Shown in pieces: positions 1 to 8,877 of a DNA stretch of 64,000 nt. Source of the stretch: UBA3855 sp964472035 (GTDB taxonomy: Bacteria; Bacillota; Clostridia; Oscillospirales; Ruminococcaceae); contig CAYYIT010000004.1 in NCBI GenBank assembly GCA_964472035.1, positions 1 to 64,000 of the forward strand, read 5' to 3'. Under the pieces are notes generated by a model, which saw nothing but the letters and a program-made list of their open reading frames with translations, ran no database searches and had not been told where the DNA came from. Position 1 is the stretch's first letter; each line of letters starts with the position of its first letter. Position numbers and translations under genes: made by a program.

Positions 1-23
1 CTTTAGGGAGGGGGTTAGGGGGT

Positions 24-53
24 GGGCAATTTTCAGGAAATTGCCCCTTTTTT
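24..53 (+). terminator. intrinsic terminator, rightward, of a gene left of the window
   Basis: A 9-bp stem (GGGCAATTT / AAATTGCCC) with a 5-nt loop is followed by C and six T on the + strand. It would stop a rightward transcript coming from outside the window and converging on the ribosomal operon. Confidence 0.7.
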
Positions 54-59
54 GAAAAG

Positions 60-88
60 CTGAACCCTCCGGATGAACCGGAGGGTTT
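60..88 (-). terminator. terminator at the 3' end of the ribosomal operon
   Basis: A 10-bp perfect inverted repeat (AACCCTCCGG / CCGGAGGGTT) lies 16 nt past the rplQ stop. Read leftwards it is followed by CAGCTTTT. This is the likely end of the S10-spc-alpha transcript. Confidence 0.7.
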
Positions 89-103
89 CTTTGTGCTTAG
101 AAA

Positions 104-448
104 TTAGTCAACCAGCTTGATGATTGCCATCTCAGCTGCGTCGCCGCGGCGCGGACCGATCTTAATGATCTGTGTGTAGCCGCCCTTGCGATCAGCATAC
201 TTCGGAGAAATCTCGTCAAACAGCTTCTTAGCTACGGTCTCCTTAGTGATGTAGGAGAATACCTGACGCTTGCTGTGCAGGTCTGTATTCTTACCCATTG
301 TAATCATCTTTTCAGCAACTGCACGGACTTCCTTAGCTCTTGTTACGGTGGTCTCAACCTGACCGTTCTCCAGCAGGTAAGTTACCATTGCTCTGAGCAT
401 TGCGGTTCTGTGTGCAGTAGTTCTGCCCAACTTTCTTGTACCCGGCAT
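104..448 (-). CDS. rplQ: 50S ribosomal protein bL17
   Basis: A 114-residue bL17 protein of the large subunit, near the polypeptide exit tunnel. The N-terminus MPGTRKLGRTTAHRTAML is the family signature, and the length is normal for the short bacterial form. An AAGGAG site precedes the ATG. It is the last gene of the operon, 73 nt behind rpoA as in most Bacillota, and a terminator hairpin follows its stop. Confidence 0.97.
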   Translation of the reverse strand: MPGTRKLGRTTAHRTAMLRAMVTYLLENGQVETTVTRAKEVRAVAEKMITMGKNTDLHSKRQVFSYITKETVAKKLFDEISPKYADRKGGYTQIIKIGPRRGDAAEMAIIKLVD

Positions 449-521
449 TGTAATTCACTCCTTTACTCAAACCGAGAGAGGCATTGCCCCATCGGGTATC
501 TTTAGGTTATCTGAGATGCGC

Positions 522-1478
522 TTAGTCTTCCTCGGAGGAAAGGTCAAAGCCCAGAGACTGGAGCTTTTCCTTTACCTCATCGAAGGACTTCTTACCGAGG
601 TTACGCACCTTCATCATTTCTTCCTCAGACTTGTTGATCAAGTCATCCACGGTGTTGATGCCAGCACGCTTCAAGCAGTTGAAGGAACGTACTGACAAGT
701 CAAGTTCCTCAATGGTCATCTCAAGGATCTTTTCTTTACCCTTGTCATCCTTTTCAACCAGGACTTCTGTAATGCAAGCTTCGTCGGAAAGATCGACAAA
801 AAGCTTCAGATGCTCGTTGAGGAGATTGGCTGCCTGTGACAGAGCTTCCTTTGCAGAGATGGTACCATCGGTCCAAACCTCCATGGTCAGCTTGTCATAG
901 TCGGTGACCTGACCGAGACGGGTATCCTCTACGGTATAGTTCACCTTCAAAACAGGAGTATAAATGCTGTCTACGGCAATTACATCGATGGGCATATCGG
1001 GCATCTGCTGCTTGTTGCGCTCCGCAGATACATAGCCTCTGCCTCTGTCAATGGTAATTTCCATGCGAAGCTTTGCATCCTTGCCCAGGGTTGCAATGTG
1101 CATGCCCGGATCGAGAATGTTGACTTCGGAATCTGCTTTAATATCGCCGGCAGTGACTTCGCACTCGCCCTCAGCATCGATAGAAATGGTCTTCGGGCCT
1201 TCGCCGTACAGCTTTGCAGTCAGGCCCTTCAGGCTCAGGATGATTTCTGTCACATCCTCCTTGACACCCGGAATTGTGGAAAGCTCGTGATGCACTCCGT
1301 CAATCTTGACATAATTGACAGCCACACCGGGAAGAGAGGAGAGAAGAACTCGTCTGAGGCTGTTGCCGAGCGTGATGCCATAGCCGCGTTCCAGCGGTGC
1401 CAGAACGAATTTACCGTATTTACCGTCAGTTCTCAGTTCGACGGTTTCGATTTCCGGCTTCTCAATTTTTTCAAGCAT
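522..1478 (-). CDS. rpoA: DNA-directed RNA polymerase alpha subunit
   Basis: The alpha subunit, 318 residues. The N-terminal domain (about 1-225) drives dimerisation and beta/beta' assembly. The C-terminal domain (about 245-305, with LDLSVRSFNCLKRAGI and NLGKKSF) contacts UP elements and activators. An upstream in-frame ATG exists 21 nt earlier, but AGGAGGG sits 5 nt before the codon for MLEKIEKPE, so that start is chosen. It lies between rpsD and rplQ in the usual alpha-operon position. Confidence 0.97.
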   Translation of the reverse strand: MLEKIEKPEIETVELRTDGKYGKFVLAPLERGYGITLGNSLRRVLLSSLPGVAVNYVKIDGVHHELSTIPGVKEDVTEIILSLKGLTAKLYGEGPKTISIDAEGECEVTAGDIKADSEVNILDPGMHIATLGKDAKLRMEITIDRGRGYVSAERNKQQMPDMPIDVIAVDSIYTPVLKVNYTVEDTRLGQVTDYDKLTMEVWTDGTISAKEALSQAANLLNEHLKLFVDLSDEACITEVLVEKDDKGKEKILEMTIEELDLSVRSFNCLKRAGINTVDDLINKSEEEMMKVRNLGKKSFDEVKEKLQSLGFDLSSEED

Positions 1479-1543
1479 GTAAACCCTCCTATTTCGCAAT
1501 TACTTTTGTTCGTTGATCGAAAGCGTCCGCAAGCAATTACGTA

Positions 1544-2140
1544 TTACTTGGAGTACAGCTCGACAATCAGGTGTGCTTCTACTTCGTAGTCAAGATCCTG
1601 AGGCTCAGGCATTCTTGTTACCTTTGCAGAGAAAGCTTCCTTGTTAACTTCCAGCCAAAGCGGAATGGTTCTGCCCTGTGTCTGCTCTGCTACATCCTTG
1701 AACTTTGCACTGCTTCTGCTCTTCTCGCTGACTGCAATGACATCGCCAACGGATACACGATAGGAAGGAATATCTACCTTCTTGCCGTTTACAGTGAAGT
1801 GACCGTGACCTGTCAGCTGTCTTGCCTCACGTCTGGTCAGTGCCATACCCATACGGTATGCTACGTTATCCAGTCTGGACTCGAGCACTGCGATGAGGTT
1901 ATCACCAGCCTTGCCTTCCATCTTGGAAGCCAGCTCGAAGTAGTGACGGAACGGCTTTTCCATTACGCCATAGATGAACTTCAGCTTCTGCTTTTCCTTC
2001 AGCTGCATACCGTATTCAGAAACCTTCTTACGGCTGTTAGCGTTGGGGTTACGGTTGGACTGCTTGTTGATACCCATAACCATCGGGCTGATACCCAGAT
2101 ATCTGCATCTCTTCAGAATCGGATCCTTATTTACTGCCAT
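1544..2140 (-). CDS. rpsD: 30S ribosomal protein uS4
   Basis: uS4, 198 residues, a primary 16S rRNA binder and assembly nucleator; in other bacteria it also represses its own operon. The S4 RNA-binding domain is seen around residues 88-150 (SRLDNVAYRMG, RREARQLTGHGH). The N-terminus has only one Cys (KRCRYLG), so this is the zinc-free form. GGAGGTAC lies just before the ATG; a longer in-frame extension upstream overlaps rpsK and has no good site. Confidence 0.96.
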   Translation of the reverse strand: MAVNKDPILKRCRYLGISPMVMGINKQSNRNPNANSRKKVSEYGMQLKEKQKLKFIYGVMEKPFRHYFELASKMEGKAGDNLIAVLESRLDNVAYRMGMALTRREARQLTGHGHFTVNGKKVDIPSYRVSVGDVIAVSEKSRSSAKFKDVAEQTQGRTIPLWLEVNKEAFSAKVTRMPEPQDLDYEVEAHLIVELYSK

Positions 2141-2156
2141 AATCTTGTACCTCCAA

Positions 2157-2561
2157 TTAGACGCGGCGTCTCTTAGGCGGACGGCAACCATTGTGCGGAA
2201 TCGGTGTGACATCCTTGATCATACGTACTTCCAGACCTACAGTCTGCAGTGCGCGGATTGCAGCCTCACGACCGCTGCCCGGGCCCTTTACGTATACTTC
2301 TACAGTCTTCAGACCGTGTTCCATAGCAGCCTTTGCAGCTGTCTCAGCAGCAGTCTGTGCTGCGAACGGTGTGGACTTTCTGGAACCGCGGAATCCCAGA
2401 CCGCCTGCGCTTGCCCAAGAAATGGCATTGCCCTGTGTGTCTGTGATTGTCACAATTGTGTTATTGAAAGTGGACTGAATGTGTACTGCACCGCTCTCGA
2501 TATTCTTACGCTCTCTGCGGCGGCGTACAGTAGTCACCTTTTTACCCTTCTGCTGTGCCAA
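2157..2561 (-). CDS. rpsK: 30S ribosomal protein uS11
   Basis: uS11, 134 residues, on the platform of the small subunit close to the mRNA exit. IHIQSTFNNTIVTITD-like and GPGSGREAAIRAL segments and the basic C-terminus GCRPPKRRRV are diagnostic. It sits 14 nt downstream of rpsM in the alpha operon. Confidence 0.97.
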   Translation of the reverse strand: MAQQKGKKVTTVRRRRERKNIESGAVHIQSTFNNTIVTITDTQGNAISWASAGGLGFRGSRKSTPFAAQTAAETAAKAAMEHGLKTVEVYVKGPGSGREAAIRALQTVGLEVRMIKDVTPIPHNGCRPPKRRRV

Positions 2562-2575
2562 AGAACTCGCCCTCC

Positions 2576-2944
2576 TTACTTCTTCTTGTTAGCAATTGTC
2601 TTAACCGGACCCTTGCGTGTTCTTGCGTTGGTCTTTGTACGCTGACCTCTTACCGGCAGGCCCTTTCTGTGGCGGATGCCTCTGTAGCAGCCGATCTCGA
2701 TCAGTCTCTTGATGTTCAGAGCAACTTCACGGCGAAGATCACCCTCAACAGTCAGGTTTGCATCGATATAATCACGGAGCTTTGCTACATCTTCCTCAGT
2801 CAGATCCTTAACTCTTGTATCGGGATTTACGCCTGTAGCCTCAATGATCTTAGTTGCGGTCGGACGGCCGATACCGTAGATATAAGTCAGACCGATCTCA
2901 ACTCTCTTGTCCTTGGGAAGGTCAATACCTGAAATTCTTGCCAT
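2576..2944 (-). CDS. rpsM: 30S ribosomal protein uS13
   Basis: uS13, 122 residues, in the head of the small subunit, contacting the P-site tRNA and bridges to the large subunit. The start MARISGIDLP, the helix-hairpin-helix YGIGRPTATKI and the basic tail TRKGPVKTIANKKK match the family. GGAGGTG is upstream of the ATG, and rpmJ precedes it by 30 nt. Confidence 0.97.
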   Translation of the reverse strand: MARISGIDLPKDKRVEIGLTYIYGIGRPTATKIIEATGVNPDTRVKDLTEEDVAKLRDYIDANLTVEGDLRREVALNIKRLIEIGCYRGIRHRKGLPVRGQRTKTNARTRKGPVKTIANKKK

Positions 2945-2974
2945 TGATGAATTACACCTCCAATGCTGTCGGGC

Positions 2975-3088
2975 TTAGCCCTGACGCTGCTTGTGCTTGG
3001 GATTCTCACAGATCACCATGATTTTTCCCTTGCGCTTAATGACCTTGCATTTTTCGCAAATGGGTTTTACGGAAGGTCTTACTTTCAT
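2975..3088 (-). CDS. rpmJ: 50S ribosomal protein bL36
   Basis: A 37-residue protein (MKVRPSVKPICEKCKVIKRK..., ending KHKQRQG). Cys11, Cys14, Cys27 and His32 form the zinc knot of the C+ type of bL36. GGAGGTAATTTCA precedes the ATG. It is placed between infA and rpsM, as in nearly all Bacillota. Confidence 0.95.
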   Translation of the reverse strand: MKVRPSVKPICEKCKVIKRKGKIMVICENPKHKQRQG

Positions 3089-3143
3089 TGAAATTACCTC
3101 CTTGCAGGTTTTGCAGCATATGCTGCGCCTTACTATCTACCAA

Positions 3144-3362
3144 TTACTTGGCTCTCCATGTGATTCGGCCCTTTGTCAGATCATAGGGTGACATTTCAAT
3201 CTTCACCTTATCGCCGGGAACGATACGAATATAGTTCATTCTCAGCTTACCGGACACATGAGCCAGGATGACGTGCTTGTTCGGCAGCTCTACGCGGAAC
3301 ATTGCGTTCGGCAGTGCTTCCAGCACGACGCCTTCTACTTCAATCAAATCTTCTTTAGACAA
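3144..3362 (-). CDS. infA: translation initiation factor IF-1
   Basis: IF-1, an OB-fold protein that blocks the ribosomal A site during initiation. The chosen start is a TTG (LSKEDLIEVEG), 7 nt after GGGAGG. This gives exactly the standard 72 residues. The in-frame ATG 24 nt further upstream lies inside the preceding KOW gene and has the ribosome site on its wrong side. The GGGAGG abuts the TAG stop of the KOW gene, so translation may be coupled. A rare start codon on an essential factor suggests tuned output. Confidence 0.95.
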   Translation of the reverse strand: MSKEDLIEVEGVVLEALPNAMFRVELPNKHVILAHVSGKLRMNYIRIVPGDKVKIEMSPYDLTKGRITWRAK

Positions 3363-3375
3363 ATCAAATACCTCC

Positions 3376-3615
3376 CTATTGTGCATTGCATTCGAGCAGC
3401 TTGCGGCGCAGTGCCTTGTCGGTCAGCTGGGTCAGATCCCAGACAGTCCCTGTCAGGCGAATGTGCTTAACATTCTTGCGCTTTGGCTTTTCCAGAGTTC
3501 TGTGCTTTCCGTCAGCCAGATACACGGCATTGCCGTCCAGCTGTGTGACAACATAGAAGCTGTCCTTTTCTTTACCGGCGGTCGCACAAACCACCATACC
3601 AACTTGCAGCTGCAT
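3376..3615 (-). CDS. KOW-domain RNA-binding protein
   Basis: A 79-residue protein with an N-terminal KOW motif (VGMVVCATAGKEKDSFYVV), of the L14e/L6e/L27e-like group found between map and infA in many Clostridia. Its role is not established; ribosome association is the usual inference. Its ATG overlaps the map stop in TGATG, which implies translational coupling. Other than the KOW motif it has basic patches (EKPKRKNVKHIRL) fit for RNA binding. Confidence 0.85.
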   Translation of the reverse strand: MQLQVGMVVCATAGKEKDSFYVVTQLDGNAVYLADGKHRTLEKPKRKNVKHIRLTGTVWDLTQLTDKALRRKLLECNAQ

Positions 3616-4373
3616 CAGTTCGGATCCGTCATGATCACCGGTCCGTCCGGTGTTATCGCGATTGTGTGTTCAAAGTGTGCAGAAAGACTGCCGTCACGGG
3701 TCCTTACCGTCCAGCCGTCGCCGCACTGGCGGATCGCTGCCTTGCCGGCGTTGATCATCGGCTCGATGCAGATGACCATTCCTGCGGTCAGCTTTACGCC
3801 CTTTCTGCCGGGTTGTACATAGTTCGGAACTTCCGGAGCTTCGTGCAGCTGTCTGCCGATTCCGTGTCCGCAGTACTCCCTGACAACACCGTATCCTCTT
3901 GAGACACAGTATTCTTCTACCGCACCGGAGACTTCATAGAGTCTTGCATCGACAACTGCCTTTGCAATCCCCGCCTCCAGCGACGCTTTGGTGACATCGA
4001 GCAGTGCCTGGGCATCCGCTGTCAGCTTACCCACACCGAAGGTGGCGCAGGTGTCACCGTGAAAACCGTTGTAAAACGCTCCCACATCCACACTCACGAT
4101 ATCCCCCGCTTTGATCTTTCGCTTTGCACTCGGGATACCGTGGATGACCTCATCGTTGATGGAGATGCAGGCGCTTGCAGGAAAACCTGCATATCCCAGA
4201 AAGGAGGGATGGGCACCGCATCCAACGATGTAATCATGCACGATTTTGTCAAGTTCCAAGGTTGTCATGCCGGGGGTGATGGACTGTCCGGCGAGCTGCA
4301 ATGCTCTTCCGGCAATCCTTCCGGCCTCTCGCATCTTCATCAGATCTGTCTTAGATTTAATGGTGATACTCAT
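3615..4373 (-). CDS. map: type I methionine aminopeptidase
   Basis: Removes the initiator Met from nascent chains using two divalent metal ions. The metal ligands are visible: the two Asp of DVGAFYNGFHGD, His of YCGHGIGR, Glu of CIEPMI and Glu of HFEHTIA. At 252 residues it is the short type Ia form without an N-terminal SEC-C zinc extension. Its start overlaps the adk stop by 4 nt (ATGA). Confidence 0.96.
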   Translation of the reverse strand: MSITIKSKTDLMKMREAGRIAGRALQLAGQSITPGMTTLELDKIVHDYIVGCGAHPSFLGYAGFPASACISINDEVIHGIPSAKRKIKAGDIVSVDVGAFYNGFHGDTCATFGVGKLTADAQALLDVTKASLEAGIAKAVVDARLYEVSGAVEEYCVSRGYGVVREYCGHGIGRQLHEAPEVPNYVQPGRKGVKLTAGMVICIEPMINAGKAAIRQCGDGWTVRTRDGSLSAHFEHTIAITPDGPVIMTDPN

Positions 4374-5011
4374 TCGGTGTCAGCCCCCACAGCCTTGAGT
4401 GTCAGCTTCACCGTATCAGCAACCTCTTCCTGTCCAACGACAGTATCGAGCTTGCCCTGCTTTGCGTAATAGTCCTTGAGCGGAGCGGTCTGATTGTGAT
4501 AAACCGCCAGACGATCGAGAACTGTTTCCGGCTGATCATCCTTACGGATGATGGTCTTGCCGCCGCACTTATCGCATGTACCCTCAACCTTGGAAGGCTT
4601 GTACTGGATGTGATAGGTTGCGCCGCAGCCCTCACATACTCTTCTGCCGGATACACGCATCTTGATTGTCTCGTCATCAACGAAGATCTCGAGTACCTTG
4701 TCGATCCGCACGCCCATCTCATCGAGAGCCTCTGCCTGCGGAACGGTTCTCGGGAAACCGTCGAGGATGAAACCATTCTGGCAGTCATCTGCTGCGATGC
4801 GGTCCTTGAGGATACCGATTACGATATCATCAGAAACCAGCGCACCGCTTTCCATTGCTGCCTTTGCCTTCAGACCATATTCTGTGCCATTCTTGACAGC
4901 CTCGCGGAGCATATTGCCCGTGGAGATCTGCGGAATGTTCAGAGCTTCTGAAATCACTTCTGCCTGTGTGCCTTTACCAGCACCGGGCGCACCTAATAAA
5001 ATCAGATTCAT
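4370..5011 (-). CDS. adk: adenylate kinase
   Basis: Catalyses ATP + AMP = 2 ADP. The P-loop GAPGAGKGTQ is at residues 7-16, DGFPRT follows, and the LID carries four Cys (CEGCG ... CDKCGG), the zinc-binding type typical of Gram-positives. Length is 213 residues. It follows secY by 12 nt and overlaps map by 4 nt. Confidence 0.97.
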   Translation of the reverse strand: MNLILLGAPGAGKGTQAEVISEALNIPQISTGNMLREAVKNGTEYGLKAKAAMESGALVSDDIVIGILKDRIAADDCQNGFILDGFPRTVPQAEALDEMGVRIDKVLEIFVDDETIKMRVSGRRVCEGCGATYHIQYKPSKVEGTCDKCGGKTIIRKDDQPETVLDRLAVYHNQTAPLKDYYAKQGKLDTVVGQEEVADTVKLTLKAVGADTE

Positions 5012-5023
5012 ATATGCCCCTCC

Positions 5024-6352
5024 TTAACCTAAGAAGCCCTTGTGGTGACGCATCATCATCTGGGACTCCAGAGTACGTACCGTTTCGAGTGCAACGCTTA
5101 CACAGATCAGGATGGAAGTACCACCCATGGAGAGCGATGCCAGAGACGGATCAATCTTTGTCAGCAGAATCGGGAAAATTGCAATGATACCCAGGAATAC
5201 CGCACCCACCAGAGTGATCTTGGACAGAACTCTCTGAATATAATCGGATGTGGGCTTGCCGGGTCTGTAGCCAGGAATACCGCCGTTGTTCTGACGGAGG
5301 TTATTGGCGATCTCCACCGGATTATACTGCATTGCAACATAGAAATAGTTGAATGCGATGATCAGGATGAAGTACAGAACTGCATAGCCATAGCTCTGAG
5401 TGCTGAAGAACTGAATGAAATAATAGTAAATCTTAGCCCCCAAACCAGCTGTTGTCGGATCCGCAACGGGCTTCACGAACAGACTGATCGTGCTGGGCAG
5501 GGACATGAATGCCATTGCAAAGATGATGGGCATTACGCCGCTCATACAAACCTTGATCGGAATGTGTGTATTCTGTCCGCCGAACTGCTTTCTGCCGACT
5601 ACACGCTTTGCATACTGGATCGGAATTCTGCGCTCTGCCTCATTCATGAAGACAATGAAAGTGATCATGAGGAGGAACATCACGAGAATTGCCAGAGAAA
5701 CGAAGAAGTACTTCTGGGGGTTATCCTTTGTCAGGGTAACGAGAGTACCAATATCGTTCGGGAATCTTGCTACGATACCAGCGAACAGGATCATGGAGAC
5801 ACCGTTGCCGATACCCTTGTCATTGATTCGGTTACCCATCCATACAACGAGGGAAGCACCTGCGGTCAGGGAAGCAACGATTACGATCGCTGCAAACCAG
5901 CCGTATGCACCCTTTGTGTACATTACCGCATCACTGCCTCTCTTCAGAGTGAGGTAGTAAGCGATGGACATGAACACTGCAAGACCGAGCGCCAGATAAG
6001 CGGTGATCTTATTGAGTGTCTTGCGTCCCTCCTCGCCTTCCTGCTGGAGTCGCTCCAGAGGAGGAAGTGCGTAGGTGAGAAGCTGGATGATGATGGATGC
6101 GTTAATATAGGGTGTGATGGACAGCGAGAATACGGTTGCCTTAGAAAGCGCACCGCCGGTCAGTGTATCCATGTATTCCAGGAAGTTACCGCCCGTCGCA
6201 TAGGAATCCATCATTGCCTGAACCTGAGCCAGATCCAGGAAGGGGACAGTGATCGCACTGCCGATACGAAAAACGAGGATCATGAAGAGTGTATACAGGA
6301 ACTTCTGACGAATCTCCGGTACACCCCAAGCGTTTCTTAAAGTTCGAAACAA
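5024..6352 (-). CDS. secY: protein translocase subunit SecY
   Basis: The channel subunit of the Sec translocon, 442 residues with ten predicted membrane helices. The N-terminus MFRTLRNAWGVPEIRQKFLYTL, the plug region after helix 1 and the cytosolic loop PGYRPGKPTSDYI are family features. It is the last spc-operon gene before adk and begins 1 nt after the rplO stop, so it is probably translationally coupled. Confidence 0.97.
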   Translation of the reverse strand: MFRTLRNAWGVPEIRQKFLYTLFMILVFRIGSAITVPFLDLAQVQAMMDSYATGGNFLEYMDTLTGGALSKATVFSLSITPYINASIIIQLLTYALPPLERLQQEGEEGRKTLNKITAYLALGLAVFMSIAYYLTLKRGSDAVMYTKGAYGWFAAIVIVASLTAGASLVVWMGNRINDKGIGNGVSMILFAGIVARFPNDIGTLVTLTKDNPQKYFFVSLAILVMFLLMITFIVFMNEAERRIPIQYAKRVVGRKQFGGQNTHIPIKVCMSGVMPIIFAMAFMSLPSTISLFVKPVADPTTAGLGAKIYYYFIQFFSTQSYGYAVLYFILIIAFNYFYVAMQYNPVEIANNLRQNNGGIPGYRPGKPTSDYIQRVLSKITLVGAVFLGIIAIFPILLTKIDPSLASLSMGGTSILICVSVALETVRTLESQMMMRHHKGFLG

Positions 6353-6353
6353 C

Positions 6354-6794
6354 TCAGATCACCTCAGCTTTCCCGCCTGCCTTTTCAATTTTTTCAGCAG
6401 CAGCCTTAGTAAACTTAGCAGCCTTTACGGTAAGCTTTGCAGTGAGTTCGCCCTCTCCAAGAATTTTAACGCCGTCGCAAACCTTCTTAATCAGACCGCT
6501 TGCGCAGAGCAGCTCTGTATCTACAACAGTGCCATCTGTGAACTTATTCAGGTCACCAACATTTACAGTTGCATAAGTTGCTCTGAAAATGTTGTTGAAG
6601 CCTCTCTTAGGAATTCTTCTTGCAAGCGGCATCTGACCGCCTTCAAAACCGATTCTTACGCCGCCGCCGGAACGAGCCTTCTGACCCTTGTGTCCCTTGC
6701 CAGCTGTCTTTCCGTTACCGGAACCATGACCACGACCAACACGCTTTACGGCCTTGTTGGAATCGGGAGCCGGTACGAGTTCATGAATCTGCAT
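6354..6794 (-). CDS. rplO: 50S ribosomal protein uL15
   Basis: uL15, 146 residues, a late-assembling large-subunit protein. The Gly-rich N-terminal tail (GRGHGSGNGKTAGKGHKGQ) that threads into 23S rRNA and the LARRIPKRGFNN segment are clear. GGAGGTG precedes the start; rpmD is 17 nt upstream. Confidence 0.97.
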   Translation of the reverse strand: MQIHELVPAPDSNKAVKRVGRGHGSGNGKTAGKGHKGQKARSGGGVRIGFEGGQMPLARRIPKRGFNNIFRATYATVNVGDLNKFTDGTVVDTELLCASGLIKKVCDGVKILGEGELTAKLTVKAAKFTKAAAEKIEKAGGKAEVI

Positions 6795-6811
6795 TTACTG
6801 CACCTCCTTGC

Positions 6812-6988
6812 TTACGCTTCTTCTACCTTGATGAGGTGAATGATCTTGTGGATCTTGCCATTTGTTGCAGCATTGTCCGGCTGCACGGTGGTATTACCAA
6901 TCTTCTTCAAGCCAAGTGCATGTGCAGTGGCAATCTGATCCTGCTTGCAGCCGATCAGGCTCTTTACAAGTGTAATTTTCTTTGCCAT
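6812..6988 (-). CDS. rpmD: 50S ribosomal protein uL30
   Basis: A 58-residue protein (MAKKITLVKSLIGCKQDQ..., LKKIGNTTVQPDN, ending IKVEEA), the normal bacterial length of uL30. GGAGGCAGAAAC precedes its ATG. It sits between rpsE and rplO as in the canonical spc operon. Confidence 0.94.
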   Translation of the reverse strand: MAKKITLVKSLIGCKQDQIATAHALGLKKIGNTTVQPDNAATNGKIHKIIHLIKVEEA

Positions 6989-7000
6989 GTTTCTGCCTCC

Positions 7001-7501
7001 TTAACCCAAGATTTCCTTAACAGTCTTACCGCGCTTAGCAGCAACCTCTTCTGCAGTTGTGCAGGAAACCAGACCATTGATGGTGGCTCTTACTACATTG
7101 CAGGGGTTGTTGGAACGCAGGGACTTGGTTCTGATATCCTTGATACCAGCTACTTCGATCACGGCACGAACCGGACCACCAGCGATTACACCGGTACCGG
7201 GAGCAGCCGGACGCATCAGCACTTCGCCTGCGCCGAACTTACCAACGATTTCGTGCGGGATTGTTGTACCCTTCAGCGGTACTCTTACCAGATTCTTCTT
7301 AGCATCCTCGATGCCCTTGCGAATCGCATCCGGAACTTCACCGGACTTACCCATACCGAAGCCTACGAGACCATTGCCATCACCGACAACTACCAGGGCA
7401 GCGAACTTCATAACACGTCCGCCCTTTACAGTTTTGGATACTCTGTTGATTGCTACAACCTTTTCAGCAAACTCAATATCCTTTACATCAATATTAGCCA
7501 A
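7001..7501 (-). CDS. rpsE: 30S ribosomal protein uS5
   Basis: uS5, 166 residues, part of the mRNA entry helicase and decoding-fidelity region. The S5 dsRNA-binding fold (VNRVSKTVKGGR-like, VVGDGNGLVGFGMGK) and the C-terminal domain (PAAPGTGVIAGGPVRAV) are present. Confidence 0.97.
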   Translation of the reverse strand: MANIDVKDIEFAEKVVAINRVSKTVKGGRVMKFAALVVVGDGNGLVGFGMGKSGEVPDAIRKGIEDAKKNLVRVPLKGTTIPHEIVGKFGAGEVLMRPAAPGTGVIAGGPVRAVIEVAGIKDIRTKSLRSNNPCNVVRATINGLVSCTTAEEVAAKRGKTVKEILG

Positions 7502-7519
7502 TCGTGTTCCCTCCTTCTC

Positions 7520-7879
7520 TTAGAACTTCAGACCGTTCTCACGGGCAGCCTCAGCCAGTGCCTGAACTCTTCCGTGATACAGATAGCCGCCTCTGTCGAA
7601 TACAACAGTGTCAATGCCCTTAGCCAGAGCAGCCTTAGCTACCAGCTCGCCAACCTTTGTTGCACCTTCGATGTTGCCGCCGTTAGCGTCAAAGCCCTTT
7701 ACCATGCTGGATGCGCTTGCGAGTGTTACACCGTTTACGTCATCGATCAGCTGAGCATAGATGTGCTTTGTGCTGCGGAATACACACAGACGCGGAACCT
7801 CAGGAGTTCCGGAAATCTTCGTGCGAACACGGCGATGTCTTTTCAGTCTGGCTTTATTGCTATCAAACTTTTTAATCAT
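7520..7879 (-). CDS. rplR: 50S ribosomal protein uL18
   Basis: uL18, 119 residues, binds 5S rRNA together with uL5 and bL25 partners. RLKRHRRVRTKISGTPEVPRL and the C-terminal FDRGGYLYHGRVQALAEAARE are conserved motifs. It lies 18 nt upstream of rpsE. Confidence 0.97.
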   Translation of the reverse strand: MIKKFDSNKARLKRHRRVRTKISGTPEVPRLCVFRSTKHIYAQLIDDVNGVTLASASSMVKGFDANGGNIEGATKVGELVAKAALAKGIDTVVFDRGGYLYHGRVQALAEAARENGLKF

Positions 7880-7897
7880 TGCCCTTCACTCCTTTAC

Positions 7898-8443
7898 TTA
7901 CTTCTTACCCTTACCAGCCTTACCTTCCTTGCGGATGATATGCTCGCCAACATAGTGGATGCCCTTGCCCTTATAAGGCTCCGGCGGTCTCTTCTCGCGT
8001 ACTTCAGCGGCAAACTGACCAACCTTCTGCTTGTCAATACCGTTGATCACGATCTTGTTGGGCTGGGGTACTTCAATTGTGATACCATCGATCTCGGGCA
8101 TAATTACCTGATGGGAGAAACCGAGGTTCATTACCAGATTGTTGCCCTGCTTTGCACAACGATAGCCGACACCATCGATCTCCAGAGTCTTGGAGTAACC
8201 GTTGGTTACACCCTCGATCATGTTAGCGATCAGTGTTCTTGTCAGACCATGCAGTGCTCTGTGGTTCTTGTTATCGGAAGGACGAGCAACTGTTACAGTG
8301 CCGTCTTCCAGAGTGATTGTCAGTTCGTTGGAGAACTGCTTCTGCAGCTCACCCTTCGGTCCCTTAACTGTTACCAGATTATCTGCAACCTTTACATCTA
8401 CTCCGGCAGGAACCGTAATCGGCATTTTACCAATTCTTGACAT
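7898..8443 (-). CDS. rplF: 50S ribosomal protein uL6
   Basis: uL6, 181 residues, two repeated domains near the sarcin-ricin loop and the GTPase centre. MSRIGKMPI and the C-terminal RPPEPYKGKGIHY are diagnostic. It is followed by rplR after 18 nt. Confidence 0.97.
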   Translation of the reverse strand: MSRIGKMPITVPAGVDVKVADNLVTVKGPKGELQKQFSNELTITLEDGTVTVARPSDNKNHRALHGLTRTLIANMIEGVTNGYSKTLEIDGVGYRCAKQGNNLVMNLGFSHQVIMPEIDGITIEVPQPNKIVINGIDKQKVGQFAAEVREKRPPEPYKGKGIHYVGEHIIRKEGKAGKGKK

Positions 8444-8455
8444 AAGATGTCCTCC

Positions 8456-8854
8456 TTACCAAATGTATGCGAGTACTTCACCGCCGACATTCAAAGCTCT
8501 TGCCTTCTTGTCGGTCATGATACCCTTAGATGTGGATACGATTGCAATGCCCAGGCCCTTACGAACCTTCGGCATATCCTCACAGCTAGAATAAATGCGC
8601 AGACCCGGCTTGGAAACCCTGCGTAAGCCTGTGATTACCGGAGTTCTGTTGTCTGTATACTTCAGAGTTACTCTGATAATGCCCTGCTTACCGTCATCAA
8701 CGATCTGGTAACCCTTGATATAACCCTCTTCAGAGAGGATCTCAGTGATTGCCTTCTTCACGTTGGATGCGGGAATGTCAACCGTGGCGTGCTTCGCAGA
8801 GCTTGCATTACGGATTCTTGTGAGCAGATCTGCGATTGTATCAGAAATTTGCAT
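8456..8854 (-). CDS. rpsH: 30S ribosomal protein uS8
   Basis: uS8, 132 residues, a primary binder of the 16S central domain and in E. coli the repressor of the spc operon. DTIADLLTRIRNA at the start and STSKGIMTDKKA near the end identify it. Confidence 0.97.
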   Translation of the reverse strand: MQISDTIADLLTRIRNASSAKHATVDIPASNVKKAITEILSEEGYIKGYQIVDDGKQGIIRVTLKYTDNRTPVITGLRRVSKPGLRIYSSCEDMPKVRKGLGIAIVSTSKGIMTDKKARALNVGGEVLAYIW

Positions 8855-8877
8855 GCCAATGACCTCCTTATACTATT

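Noticed and set aside
6620..8440. Open frame of about 606 codons on the + strand
   Set aside because: It lies antisense over rplO, rpmD, rpsE, rplR and rplF, and its composition mirrors their codon bias.
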